DNA from: Arthrobacter sp. MN05-02
GTDB taxonomy: Bacteria > Actinomycetota > Actinomycetes > Actinomycetales > Micrococcaceae
Reading direction: 5' to 3'
Assembly (NCBI GenBank): GCA_004001285.1
Contig: AP018697.1
Coordinates: 2,108,001-2,172,000 of the forward strand
DNA length: 64,000 nucleotides
Part shown: one piece after another, positions 47,572-56,608 of the stretch
Layout of the letters: every line of letters starts with the position of its first letter
Numbering within the stretch: position 1 is the stretch's first letter
The notes under the pieces: generated by a model
Seen by the model: the letters and a program-made list of their open reading frames with translations, nothing else
Database searches by the model: none
Told to the model about the DNA's origin: nothing
Translations under genes and position numbers: made by a program

Positions 47572-48262
47572 CCATCTCCCGGATCTCGCAGCTCTTGGGC
47601 TGCGAGAGCGCGAAGAGGATCGCCTCGGCGACGCGCTCCGGGTCGTTCAGCCGTGAATCGTCCTGCGGCTTGTACTGCTCGTCGCGGTCGTCGAAGAAAC
47701 GGGTCTTCATGCCGCCGGGGATGATCGTCGTGACGCCGATCTGGCCGGCGGTCTCGGCGGCCAGGGCCTGCGAGAAGCCCATCACGCCGAACTTGGAGGC
47801 GCAGTAGGCCGTCGCGTCGCCCACGGCCTTGATGCCGAGCGTCGAGGCGATCGTGACCACGCGGCCGTGCGACTCCTTCAGGTAGGGCAGGGCGGCACGG
47901 GCCGTGGAGGCCGTGCCCATCAGGTTCACGCCGATCACCTTCTCCCACTGGTCGGCCGGGACCGTGTCGAGCGCACCGCACCGGTCGATGCCGGCCGCGG
48001 TGACGACGGCGTCCAGGCCGTTCATCGTCTCGGCGGCCTCCCGGACCGCCGCCTCGACGGCCGCGCGGTCCGCGACGTCGACCTCGAAGGCCTTGACGCC
48101 CGTGACGCGGCTGATGTCGCGGTCGAGCACCACCGGGGTGCCGCCGGCGGCGATGACGCCCTGGACGATGGCCGCGCCGAGGCCCGAGCCCCCGCCCGTC
48201 ACCAGGACCCGTCCCGGGTTGAAGCCGTTGGTCCCCGGAGTGGTGGTTGCGTTCTCAGTCAT
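47537..48262 (-). CDS. short-chain dehydrogenase/reductase
   Basis: A 241-residue classical SDR. The cofactor motif VLVTGGGSGLGAAIV lies near residue 20, ASTLGIKAV carries the catalytic serine region and TAYCASKFG the Tyr-x-x-x-Lys pair near 155. The N-terminal 14 residues are a flexible Thr/Asn-rich extension. It follows hldE copy 2 in the same direction after 59 bases, so it is probably part of the heptose operon and may epimerise, oxidise or reduce a nucleotide sugar or a glycan intermediate. Generic 3-oxoacyl reductase-like activity cannot be excluded. Confidence 0.85.
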   Translation of the reverse strand: MTENATTTPGTNGFNPGRVLVTGGGSGLGAAIVQGVIAAGGTPVVLDRDISRVTGVKAFEVDVADRAAVEAAVREAAETMNGLDAVVTAAGIDRCGALDTVPADQWEKVIGVNLMGTASTARAALPYLKESHGRVVTIASTLGIKAVGDATAYCASKFGVMGFSQALAAETAGQIGVTTIIPGGMKTRFFDDRDEQYKPQDDSRLNDPERVAEAILFALSQPKSCEIREMVIAHAEEGSWP

Positions 48263-48321
48263 GCTGTTCCTTTCGTCGCGTGCGCCCGGCGCAGTCAGGC
48301 CGGGCGCGGATCTGCAGCCCG

Positions 48322-49686
48322 TCAGCCGACGCGTGCCAGCGCGGCTGCAAGTTTCGTGGTGGAGCGTGCCGGGATGTACGGGACGGTGACCGTCCTGCCG
48401 CCCCAGCTGCTCACGAGGGCGGCCTCGGGGAGGTCCTCCGCCGCGTAGTCGCCGCCCTTGACCCAGATGTCCGGCTGGAGGCGCGAGATGGCGTTCTCCG
48501 GTGTGGACTCGCCGAAGACGAGCACGGCGTCGACGCACTCGAGCGCGGCGAGCAGCTCGGCTCGGTCCTCCTGCTTGATGATCGGCCGGTGCTCGCCCTT
48601 CAGCCCCCGCACCGACTCGTCGGAGTTGAGGCAGACGATCAGGCAGTCCCCGAGCCGTCGGGCCGCCGCCAGGGTGCGGGCGTGGCCGGCATGCAGGAGA
48701 TCGAAGCACCCGCCGGTCGCCACCACCGTGCCACCCGACTCCCGCGTCCGGCGGGCGACCAGAAGCGCGTCGAGGCCGTCGACGGGCAACTGCTCGGGTA
48801 CTTCCTCGCGGTTGCGTCCCATCGCGCCGACGCCCCCCGAGCCGAGGAAGTGTGCCGCCGCTTCGGTCGCCTGCTGCGCGGCGACGTCGATCGCGGCTCC
48901 GCCCGCCAGCCCGACGGCGAGCGCGGAGGCGAAGCGGTCACCGGCCCCGCACGGGTCGGCTGCGGTGACGCGCGGCGCGGGCACCACCTGGGGCAGCAGT
49001 CCGGCCGCCGCCACGAGGGCGCCGTGCTCCCCCATCGTGACGAGGACCGCCCGGCTCGCCCACGTCCGGAGCAGGACGTCGGCGGCCGCGGCCGCGGCCT
49101 GCGTGCCGGAGCCCTGGACCTCGGCGAAGCGGAGTGCCTCCCGATGTTCGGCGTCACCGCTGCGACCCCGGGACCGGCTGCGCGCCGGCGGGTGCAGGTC
49201 CCACACGACGGGTACCGAGGCGGCCAGCGCCTCGAGGCGGGCGCGCAGTTCGTCGTTGGCGAGCAGCCCGCGGCCGTAGTCCGCCGCGACGATCGCGTCG
49301 GCGCCGTCGAGCACCGAGAGCATGTCCGCGGTGCAGCCCGGGACGGGGGGCTTCGCGCAGCCCTCGTCGAAGCGCACCACGGGCTGGCCCGAGGCGCGCA
49401 CGCGTGTCTTCACCGGCGTGGGCGCCCCCGAGGGACCGGCGACGACGGTCACGCCGTCGAGTTCGGCGCGCAGCAGTCCTGCCGCGTCGTCCTCGCCGAG
49501 GACGGTGACCAGGACGGCGTCGTGCCCGTCCGCCTGCAGCATGCGGGCCACGAGGCCCGCTCCTCCCGCACGGCGCTGGACGGCGTCGACGTCGACGACG
49601 GGGACGGGCGCGTCGGGTGAGAGCCGGCCGGCGCCGCCCGAGAGGTCCGTGTCGAGCAGGACGTCCCCGACCACCACGATCCTCAT
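48322..49686 (-). CDS. PfkB kinase / nucleotidyltransferase fusion (HldE-like, copy 2)
   Basis: A 454-residue second HldE-like fusion, shorter and more divergent than copy 1. The kinase part has RIVVVGDVLLDTDLSGGAGRLSP-type start, RRAGGAGLVARML and DPCGAGDRFASALAVG. The transferase part has GCFDLLHAGHARTL near residue 330 and WVKGGDYA. A stretch near residues 172-192 (after VVWDLHPP) is locally out of frame: the alternative frame gives GPGVAAVTPN, a PfkB motif. Compensating changes at about 49188-49192 (+1) and 49141-49144 (-1) explain this. It starts inside the gmhA stop (ATGA). It may supply a second activity or substrate. Confidence 0.82.
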   Translation of the reverse strand: MRIVVVGDVLLDTDLSGGAGRLSPDAPVPVVDVDAVQRRAGGAGLVARMLQADGHDAVLVTVLGEDDAAGLLRAELDGVTVVAGPSGAPTPVKTRVRASGQPVVRFDEGCAKPPVPGCTADMLSVLDGADAIVAADYGRGLLANDELRARLEALAASVPVVWDLHPPARSRSRGRSGDAEHREALRFAEVQGSGTQAAAAAADVLLRTWASRAVLVTMGEHGALVAAAGLLPQVVPAPRVTAADPCGAGDRFASALAVGLAGGAAIDVAAQQATEAAAHFLGSGGVGAMGRNREEVPEQLPVDGLDALLVARRTRESGGTVVATGGCFDLLHAGHARTLAAARRLGDCLIVCLNSDESVRGLKGEHRPIIKQEDRAELLAALECVDAVLVFGESTPENAISRLQPDIWVKGGDYAAEDLPEAALVSSWGGRTVTVPYIPARSTTKLAAALARVG

Positions 49687-50387
49687 CGCTGGGCCTCCCG
49701 GTAGCGGCGCACCTCGGCGTCGAAGGCCCGGCAGATGGCGTGCAGCGCGATCAGGTGGCCCTCCTGCGCGTTGGCCGACGCCGCGTCGATCGCCACGTAG
49801 TCGTCCACGCACTCGGTCAACGGATTCGGGCCCACCCCCGTGAGGGCCCAGGTCGTGATGCCGGCCGACCGTGCTGCCTCCACCGCGTGCAGCAGGTTGG
49901 GGCTCTTGCCGCTCGTGCTCAGGAGCATCAGGATGTCGCCGGGCCGGCCGTGGGCGCTCACCTGGCGGGCGAACATCCGGTCGAACCCGTAGTCGTTGGC
50001 GATGGCCGTGACGGCCGAGCTCTCCGCGTGCAGGGAGATCGCCGAGAACGGCTCGCGTTCGCCGTCGAACCTGCCGACCAGTTCGGCGGTGAGGTGCTGG
50101 GCCTCGGCCGCCGAGCCGCCGTTGCCGGCCGCGAGGAGGCGCTGTCCGGCCAGGAGTCGGCCGGCCATCTCCACCCCCCAGCCGGCGAGCGTTCCCGCGT
50201 TCCGGACGAGGGACTCGACGGCCGGGGTGACCGCCCGCAGGTGGTCCAGGACGAGGCGCCGGGAGTCGACCTGGACCTGGTCGAGCGTCCCCGCGGGCGT
50301 CGTCGCGGCGGGAGCGTCCGCAGCCCGGGCCGGTGCGGCCGAGCCGGTACGCGTGCCGGTGAATACGTCGGAGAAATGCGTGGTCAC
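49683..50387 (-). CDS. gmhA: sedoheptulose-7-phosphate isomerase
   Basis: A 234-residue SIS-domain isomerase catalysing the first step of heptose synthesis, sedoheptulose-7-phosphate to D-glycero-D-manno-heptose-7-phosphate. Motifs are LLAAGNGGSAAEAQHLTAEL near residue 85, FSAISLHAESSAVTAIANDYG near 115 and ILMLLSTSGKSPNLLHAVEA near 150, with the metal/acid residues in HLIALHAICRAFD. Translation starts at GTG 50387 inside the preceding GT4 gene stop (GTGA overlap). The first 35 residues are an Ala/Thr-rich extension not usual for GmhA. Confidence 0.92.
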   Translation of the reverse strand: MTTHFSDVFTGTRTGSAAPARAADAPAATTPAGTLDQVQVDSRRLVLDHLRAVTPAVESLVRNAGTLAGWGVEMAGRLLAGQRLLAAGNGGSAAEAQHLTAELVGRFDGEREPFSAISLHAESSAVTAIANDYGFDRMFARQVSAHGRPGDILMLLSTSGKSPNLLHAVEAARSAGITTWALTGVGPNPLTECVDDYVAIDAASANAQEGHLIALHAICRAFDAEVRRYREAQR

Positions 50388-51676
50388 AGTGCCCTGCCTC
50401 CCGTGCTTTCGAGTCGACGCGCGGCACTCCGCCGCGCTGGAGTCTGCTGGACGGATGCCGCGGCGCCCAGGGCCGTCTGGTAGGCCTTCTCGGTGTCGGC
50501 GGCGATCCGGCTCCACGAGTAGCGGGCCTTGACGCGGCGGTAGCCGTTGTCGCCCAGTTCGCGCGCCCACCCGGGATCGCCCACGATGTCGGCGATTGCG
50601 GCGGCGATGGCCGCGGAGTCCTGCGGGGGGACGTGGAGACCGGTCTTGCCGTCCACCACGGTGTCCACGAGGCCCCCGACGGCCGCCGCGATCACCGGGA
50701 CGCCGCATGCCATCGCCTCGAGCGGGACGATACCGAACGGCTCGTACCACGGCGCACACACGACGGCGTCCGCGCTCCGGAGGACCGCGGGCATCTCGGC
50801 GCGGGACACCTGGCCCCGGAGCACCACCCTGTCACCGACGCCGAGTTCGACGGCCAGCGCGCGGAGCCGCTGCGCCTCGGGGTCGTCCTCGAGTCCGGCC
50901 GAGTTGCCCGCCCCGCCGACGATGACGAGTTCGACGTCGTCGCGGCCCATCGCGGCGAGTTCGCGCAGCGAGCGGATGGCGAGGTCCATGCCCTTGCGTG
51001 GGACGAGCCTGCCCACGCTGACGATCCTGTGCGGCCGCCCGCGGTCCTCGACGGGTCCGTGCGGGGTGAACAGTTCGAGGTCCACGCCGCAGGGGGCGAT
51101 CGACACGCGGCTGCCGGGAACGCCCATCGCCTTGAGCTCGAAGACCTCGTCCGAGCAGGTCGCGACGATCCGGTCGGCGCTGCGGCCCACCATGGTCTCG
51201 AGCATGAGCCGCTCGGACGGGCTGGTGTCCTCGGCCCCCTGGTGGCGGCGCTTGACCGTGCCGAGCGCATGGAAGGTCTGGACGACCTGCACCGGCCGGC
51301 CGGCGGCCCGCGACTGTCCGGCGGCGTTCAGGGCGGCCAGCCCCGACATCCAGAAGTGTCCGTGCACGATGTCCGGCGGTTCGGAGCCCCAGTCCGCCAC
51401 GATGCCGTCGGCGAGCGCGCCCATGTAGGGCAGGAGCATGTCCTTCGGGACGCTCCGTACCGGGCCCGCCGTGATGTGCACGACCTCGAGCCTCGGATCG
51501 GTCCGGACCCGATCCGGCAGTGTCGGGTCGTCGCGGCGCGTGTACACCGTGACCTCGTGTCCGCGGCGGGCGAGAGCGAGGGACAGTTCGGCCACGTGCA
51601 CGTTCTGTCCGCCGGCGTCCACGCCTCCCAACGCCGCGAGTGGACTTGCATGCTCAGACACCATCGATATCCTCAC
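50384..51676 (-). CDS. family 4 glycosyltransferase
   Basis: A 430-residue GT-B retaining glycosyltransferase (GT4), similar in layout to MshA-type enzymes. Features are LGGVDAGGQNVHVAELSLAL near residue 17, DIVHGHFWMSGLAAL near 110, IVSVGRLVPRKGMDLAIRSL near 220 and the donor-binding EPFGIVPLEAMACGVPVIAA near 325. Translation starts at GTG 51676 after AAAGGAAA, overlapping the preceding gene stop. The C-terminal 25 residues are Ala/Arg-rich. It lies in the heptose operon between another glycosyltransferase and gmhA. A role in mycothiol synthesis is possible from similarity but not favoured by context. Confidence 0.9.
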   Translation of the reverse strand: MRISMVSEHASPLAALGGVDAGGQNVHVAELSLALARRGHEVTVYTRRDDPTLPDRVRTDPRLEVVHITAGPVRSVPKDMLLPYMGALADGIVADWGSEPPDIVHGHFWMSGLAALNAAGQSRAAGRPVQVVQTFHALGTVKRRHQGAEDTSPSERLMLETMVGRSADRIVATCSDEVFELKAMGVPGSRVSIAPCGVDLELFTPHGPVEDRGRPHRIVSVGRLVPRKGMDLAIRSLRELAAMGRDDVELVIVGGAGNSAGLEDDPEAQRLRALAVELGVGDRVVLRGQVSRAEMPAVLRSADAVVCAPWYEPFGIVPLEAMACGVPVIAAAVGGLVDTVVDGKTGLHVPPQDSAAIAAAIADIVGDPGWARELGDNGYRRVKARYSWSRIAADTEKAYQTALGAAASVQQTPARRSAARRLESTGGRAL

Positions 51677-52675
51677 TGCGCTTTCCTTTCTGTTACCGCC
51701 AGAGCCGGGTGCCGCGCCGGTTCCTGCACCAGGACGTCGTCCCAGTCGGCGAGGAACCGGGCGAGCCCGTACCGTGCGAGTGCCGCTTCCCGTGCAGCCA
51801 GTCCCCGTGTGCGGGCTTCGTCCGGGTCCGCGACGAGGCGTGCCGCCATGCGCACGAGGTCGTCGATGCTGGTCGAGATCGCCCCGGCCTCGGGCGGCAC
51901 GGCGCGTGCCGCCTCCGTCGTCGCCAGCGCCAGCACGGGCAGCCCGACGTGCATGGCCTCCAGGAGGGAGAGTCCGAGGGACGTCCACCGCAGCGGGTGC
52001 ACGTAGGCCCGCGACCGCCCGAGCCGGGCGTGCAGGTCCGCCATGGCCAGGTCCCCGCCGATCCGCAGTTCCGCGGGTCCGAGGTCGAGGTCGGCGGCGA
52101 GCCGGTCCGTGCCCATGCCGAAGACCTCGAGCGGAGCCACGCCCGCGAACCGCGGGAGCAGGTCCGTGCCGGTGATCCTGCCGCGCCGGACGGGTTCGTT
52201 GATGACGGCGGCGAGCTGTTCGAGTTCACCCGTGTACAGGTAGCCAGGGTCGACGATGCCGTGCTCGATGACCCTGGTCCGCGCGATCCCGTTGTCCCAG
52301 AAGAGTTCGTTGAAGTGCGTGACGTGGAGGATCGGGATGTCCGTCTGGTCCGCCAGCGGATGCACCGTGCCGACGATGTCGCGGCGCGGCGTGTTGTGCT
52401 CGAGGAAGACCGCGGGGGAGGTCCCGGCCGGGCGTCCGTCCGAGGAGCCGCTCGCATTCGGCGATCTCCTCGACCCTCTGCAGCACCACGACGTCGATGT
52501 CGGCGTCCCGCAGGTCGTTCGGAGCGACCTCGACGACGGAGTCGGGCCAGTCGCGGCCCGCGCGGCCGAGCCCCCACGCTCCGCCGTCGGGCGTGGTGGG
52601 CAGCACATAGGTGTGCGCGCCCCTCACGAAGGCGTCGGTCCATCCTCCGTGGACGTGCCATAGCAGGATCCTCAT
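51673..52675 (-). CDS. glycosyltransferase (frameshift in this sequence)
   Basis: A GT-B-like glycosyltransferase of about 333 residues. The start reads MRILLWHVHGGWTDAFVRGAH and the later part has FLEHNTPRRDIVGTVH, FGMGTDRLAADLDL and the donor-binding HPLRWTSLGLSLLEAMHVGL, which is typical of GT4/GT1 enzymes. The frame breaks at a run of five G at 52414-52418, where RTPGRDLP should run into AVFLEHNTP; four G restores it. Its ATG overlaps the gmhB-GT9 stop by four bases and its own stop overlaps the GT4 start, so it is inside a tightly coupled operon. Confidence 0.82.
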
Positions 52676-54331
52676 CGGTTTCCCCTCGTTGTCCTGCGGC
52701 CGTCGGTGCGGCCGATGCTGCGGCGCGAGCCGAGCGACGATATTCCGGAGCTGAGCCGGAGGACGGCGTCGACGACGTCCTCCGGCGAGACGTTGGACAG
52801 GCAGGGGTGGCCCTGGACGGGACAGATGCGGGCGCGGCTGAGGGCGCAGGCCGCCTGCTGGTCACCGAGCAGTTCGACGGGCACGCGGTACGGCGCCCAT
52901 CGGATCGCGGGCACGACGGGCGAGAACAGGCACACCACCGGCGTCCCGACGGCGGCGGCGAGGCGAGGCGAGGTGGGCTGGGCCGGTGTTGCCGGTGATC
53001 ACGACGGTCGCTCCGGCGAGCACGGAGCCCAGCGTGGCCAGGTCCGTCCGGCCGCCGAGGTCCAGTGCTTCGGGGCCGGCGACGGTCGAGGTCAGGTCCG
53101 TCTCGTTCGGGCCGCCGGTCACGACCACCCGGAACCCGGCGGCGGTCAGGAGTTCGACGGCGGCCGCGTGGTGCAGCGGCGGCCAGGCCCGGGCGGGCAC
53201 GGACGCCCCGGGATGGACGACGACGTAGGGTCCGCGGCCCACGAGGTCCCTGGCATCGACAAGGTCGGTGACCTGGAGCCGGCCGTCGTCGCCGGGAGGC
53301 AGGGCGTACCCCGCGGCCTCGGCTATGCCGAGGGCGCGCTCGGCCTCCGGCTGGTCCTCCGGGAAGTCCTCCCCCGGCTTGAGCCGGACGTCGAGGAGCG
53401 ATCCCGCGTAGTCGACGGATGCTCCGGCGATGCGCCGCACCCCGGCGAGGCGGAGCAGCAGCGCGAGCGGCAGGGGCGACTGGTGGAACGAGGTCAGGAT
53501 CACGGCCTCGTCCACACCGAGCGCCACGACCCGGTCGTGGAGCTCACCGATGAGGTCGGGCGTCGGTTCGGGGGCGGGGTCCACGATCCAGGGCGCGGAC
53601 CACGTGACGACGTCGACGACGCCGGGCAGCAGCCGCGCGGCTGCCGCGCCCTGCGGTCCGCACAGCATGACGACGTCGTTGGGCGAGTCGCCGTGGTCGC
53701 CGGCGGCGATGGCGCGGACGGCCGGTCCGGCGAGGAGCACGTCGCCGGCGCTGTCGAGGCGGGCGACGAGGACGCGGCGCCTCACGGGGTCCCGGCCCAG
53801 AGGGAGGCGACGGCCCCCGGCGAGGTCGTTCGCGACGGCCGGGGCCGCGCGGATCTCGTCCTCGAGCGTGATGTCCGTCGGTACCAGCACCGCGCGTGCG
53901 TCGGCGGCCGCTGCCGCACCCATGTCTGCTCCGATGTCCCCGATGACGGCCACCTCGGAGGGGTCGAGCCCGAGGCGCTCGCTCGCCGACACGATCATGC
54001 CGGGGCCCGGCTTGCGGCAGGCGCACCCGTCGCCCGCCCCGTGGGGGCAGACCTCCCACACGTCGAACGGCCCGAGAAGTTCCTCCACGCGGGCGTTCAC
54101 GGCGTCCACCTGCCCGCGCGTCACGAAGCCGCGCGCTATGCCGGACTGGTTCGTGACGACGCCCACCGGGACTCCCCGCGACCGGAGGCCGTCGAGGACC
54201 TCCCGGGCCCCCGGCATGGGTCGCACGAGGGACGGGTCCCCGTTGTACGGGACGTCCACGACGATGGTCCCGTCGCGGTCGAACAGGACCGCCCGGGGGG
54301 CTGTCCGCGTTCGTTCGGCCGAAGTATGCAT
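52672..54331 (-). CDS. gmhB: heptose bisphosphate phosphatase (GmhB) fused to GT9 heptosyltransferase (frameshift in this sequence)
   Basis: A fusion of about 549 residues. Residues 12-165 are a histidinol-phosphatase-type HAD domain: LFDRDGTIVVDVPYNGDP, VVTNQSGIARG and the zinc-binding CPHGAGDGCACRKPGPGM, as in GmhB, which removes the C7 phosphate of heptose-1,7-bisphosphate. The rest is a GT9 heptosyltransferase: VLVARLDSAGDVLLAGPAVRA, VVHPGASVPARAWPP and ITGNTGPAHLA. The frame breaks at three GCGAG units (52958-52972); after HLA it should read AAVGTPVVCLFSPVVPAIRW, which a single unit would give. The C-terminal part is in the 52672-52938 segment. It is the first gene of the gmhA/hldE operon. 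Confidence 0.85.
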
Positions 54332-54472
54332 ACAGGCTTAGTTCCCGGGACGGAGCAGTACTAAACACTTCGCACCGAACTTCTTCTCCCCGCGGGGTCA
54401 CCGCCCCGCCGGGCATGCCCCGGACGGAGCGACGACGACGGTCACCCGCCGGCCTCTGGCAGGATGATTCGC

Positions 54473-55510
54473 ATGACCTCCGAGGGCACCCGTGCCACGA
54501 ACGCCGAGCACGCATCGCAGCAGCACCCACCAGCAACCCCCGCGGCGTCCGCCTCCGCAGTGCCCGCCACGACACCGCCGCCCGACGGCCGCCCCGAGAT
54601 CCTAGCCCTGCGGGCACTGAAGCTCGGCGACTTCCTCGTCGCGGTGCCGGCCCTCCGCGGACTGCGCCGCGCCTTTCCCGAGCACCGCATCCTCTACGCT
54701 GCGCAGGAGTGGCTCCGCCCCGTCGTGGCGCTCACCGACGCCGTCGACGACCTGCTGCCCACACACGGTCTCGACGACCCGCTGCCGATCGAGCACGGCC
54801 GGATCGACCTGGCCGTCAACCTGCACGGCAACGGCGCGGAGAGCAGGGGGCGCCTCGAGGAGATCGGCGCACGGCGCCTCATGGGACACCGTTCGCCGGG
54901 CTGGGACGGTCCCGAGTGGGACAACGACGCCCTCGAACGCGAGCGCTGGGCCTCGCTCGTCAGCTGGCACGGAGTCCCTGCCGATCCGCTGGACTGCCGC
55001 CTCCGGGTGCCCGACGGCGAGAGTCCCGCCCCGGACGCCGTCGTCGTCCATGTCGGCGCCGCCTATGGCAGCCGCCTGTGGCCCGTGGAGCGGTTCGCCG
55101 CCGTGGCGCGTTCCCTGGCCTCGGCCGGTCACCGGGTGGTGTTCACGGGAAGCGGGAAGGAACGTCCCCGTGCCCTCGCGGTCGCCGACGCCGCAGGGCT
55201 GTCGGAGGAATCCGTCGCGGCCGGGGAGCTCCCGCTCGACCGCTTCGCGCGACTGATCGCGGGTGCGTCCCTCGTGATCTCGGCGGACACGGGGGCCGCC
55301 CACCTCGCGTCGGCCTACGCGAGGCCGTCGATCATCCTCTTCGGGCCGGCACCGGTGTCGTCGTGGGGGCCACCGCCCGGACCCCACACCGTCCTGACGG
55401 ATGAATCGCTCCGCGTCGGCGAGACGTTCTCCCCAACCCCGGACCCGGCCCTGATGGCCGTCACCGTGGAGCAGGTGCTGGCCGCCGCGGCCGACCACGG
55501 CATCTCCTAG
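54473..55510 (+). CDS. family 9 glycosyltransferase (heptosyltransferase-like)
   Basis: A 345-residue GT9 enzyme. It has LALRALKLGDFLVAVPALRGL near residue 43 (the GGLGD-like motif as KLGD), LAVNLHGNGAESRG near 120, VVVHVGAAYGSRLWPVERF near 187 and the donor-site ISADTGAAHLASAYARPSII near 270. The first 35 residues are Ala/Pro/Thr-rich and may be a linker. ATG at 54473 is favoured over ATG 54464 because AGGA then has proper spacing. It is divergent from gmhB-GT9 and convergent with the sigma-factor gene. It would be the third heptosyltransferase-like domain of the cluster. Confidence 0.87.
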   Translation: MTSEGTRATNAEHASQQHPPATPAASASAVPATTPPPDGRPEILALRALKLGDFLVAVPALRGLRRAFPEHRILYAAQEWLRPVVALTDAVDDLLPTHGLDDPLPIEHGRIDLAVNLHGNGAESRGRLEEIGARRLMGHRSPGWDGPEWDNDALERERWASLVSWHGVPADPLDCRLRVPDGESPAPDAVVVHVGAAYGSRLWPVERFAAVARSLASAGHRVVFTGSGKERPRALAVADAAGLSEESVAAGELPLDRFARLIAGASLVISADTGAAHLASAYARPSIILFGPAPVSSWGPPPGPHTVLTDESLRVGETFSPTPDPALMAVTVEQVLAAAADHGIS

Positions 55511-55544
55511 GCCGTCTCCTCGGGGCGTCTCCCGGAAGCGCCTC

Positions 55545-56372
55545 CTAGGCGATACCGGACCGCGAGGGCCGCTGCTCCTGGACTGCGGGCGCGGCGAGGA
55601 GCCTCTTCTGCAGCTTGACCAAGATCCGTGCGAGGTTCCGCGAGACCTGCATCTGGGACATCCCGAGTTCGTCCCCGATGCCCTGCTGCGTCTGCTCCAT
55701 GAAGTAGCGGCGGTAAAGGAGCTCCTTCTCGCTGCTCTCGAGCTCGTTGACCGCGCTGCGCAGGGAGATCATGTCGTCACTGCGCTCCATGCCGTTGGAG
55801 TCGCTCGCGAGCGTGTCGGCCCAGCTGCGCCCCTCGAAGGGCGCATCGAGCGAGTCGGGGCGCAGGCTGGAATGGGACGCCTGCGCCTCGAGGATCTTGT
55901 CCTCGGGCCAGCCCAGCTCCAGCCCGAGTTCACGCGCCGTCGCCTCGCGGCCGAGCCGCTGGGCCATGGCGGAAGCTGCCCGGGCGATCTCCGTCCGGAG
56001 GTCCTGGACCTCGCGCGGTGGCCGGACCACCCAGCAGGAGTCCCGCAGGTAGCGCTTGATCTCCCCGTTGATCGTCGGTACGGCGAACGAGGCGAACGGC
56101 ACGCCCCGCGCCGGGTTGAAGCGCTGCACCGCCTTGATGAGTCCGAGGTAGGCCACCTGCCGGATGTCGGACACCTCCGGACCGGAGGCCGCGAAGGATC
56201 GCGCCACCGATTCCGCGATGTCCATGTGCCGCAGGGCGATGTCGTCCTGCAGGGCCGCTGCGAGGGGCCGCTCCGGGTAGGTGGCGGTCCCGGCGCCGCC
56301 GGCGGTCGCGTGCCCCCCGGGGTCCCGTCGGGGGGCTCCGTCGGACACCTCGTCCTCGGCGGTCGTCTGCAT
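55545..56372 (-). CDS. SigB/SigF-family RNA polymerase sigma factor
   Basis: A 275-residue group 3 sigma-70 factor. Region 2 contains SGPEVSDIRQVAYLGLIKAVQRFNPARGVPFASFAV, region 3 contains PREVQDLRTEIARAASAMAQRLGREATARELG, and region 4 contains ESSEKELLYRRYFMEQTQQGIGDELGMSQMQVSRNLARI with the HTH. This is the pattern of general-stress or development sigma factors of actinobacteria. ATG at 56372 follows GGAGAACAG; a GTG 10 codons upstream is an alternative. No anti-sigma factor gene lies next to it in this window. Confidence 0.92.
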   Translation of the reverse strand: MQTTAEDEVSDGAPRRDPGGHATAGGAGTATYPERPLAAALQDDIALRHMDIAESVARSFAASGPEVSDIRQVAYLGLIKAVQRFNPARGVPFASFAVPTINGEIKRYLRDSCWVVRPPREVQDLRTEIARAASAMAQRLGREATARELGLELGWPEDKILEAQASHSSLRPDSLDAPFEGRSWADTLASDSNGMERSDDMISLRSAVNELESSEKELLYRRYFMEQTQQGIGDELGMSQMQVSRNLARILVKLQKRLLAAPAVQEQRPSRSGIA

Positions 56373-56535
56373 GCTGTTCTCCGTCTGGCGTTGGGCACTC
56401 ACGGTTCCCAACAAAACATCAGCCTGCTTAGTACGCAACCCGTGATCGTGAAATCAACGATTCCGGACGACGCCTTCCCTTTTCCTCGGAGGAGGAGTAG
56501 TAGCAGCAGCACGCCTCATGTCTCCGGGGCATGCA

Positions 56536-56566
56536 AAGAGCCCCTCGCCGACCGGCAAGGGGCTTC
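56536..56566 (-). terminator. terminator after the MarR gene
   Basis: A hairpin of about 12 bp, GAAGCCCCTTGCC with GGCGAGGGGCTC (one G-T pair), around a 4-base loop on the minus strand, followed by TTTGCATG. It lies about 45 bases past the MarR stop. Confidence 0.7.
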
Positions 56567-56608
56567 GATCAAGGGCCTGCGTGGCCCGGCCGTCCTCCGG
56601 GGGTCCGC

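Noticed and set aside
50384..51676. Assigning the GT4 enzyme as MshA of mycothiol synthesis
   Set aside because: Motifs are similar, but tight coupling with gmhA and other glycosyltransferases favours the glycan pathway; only an alignment could decide.
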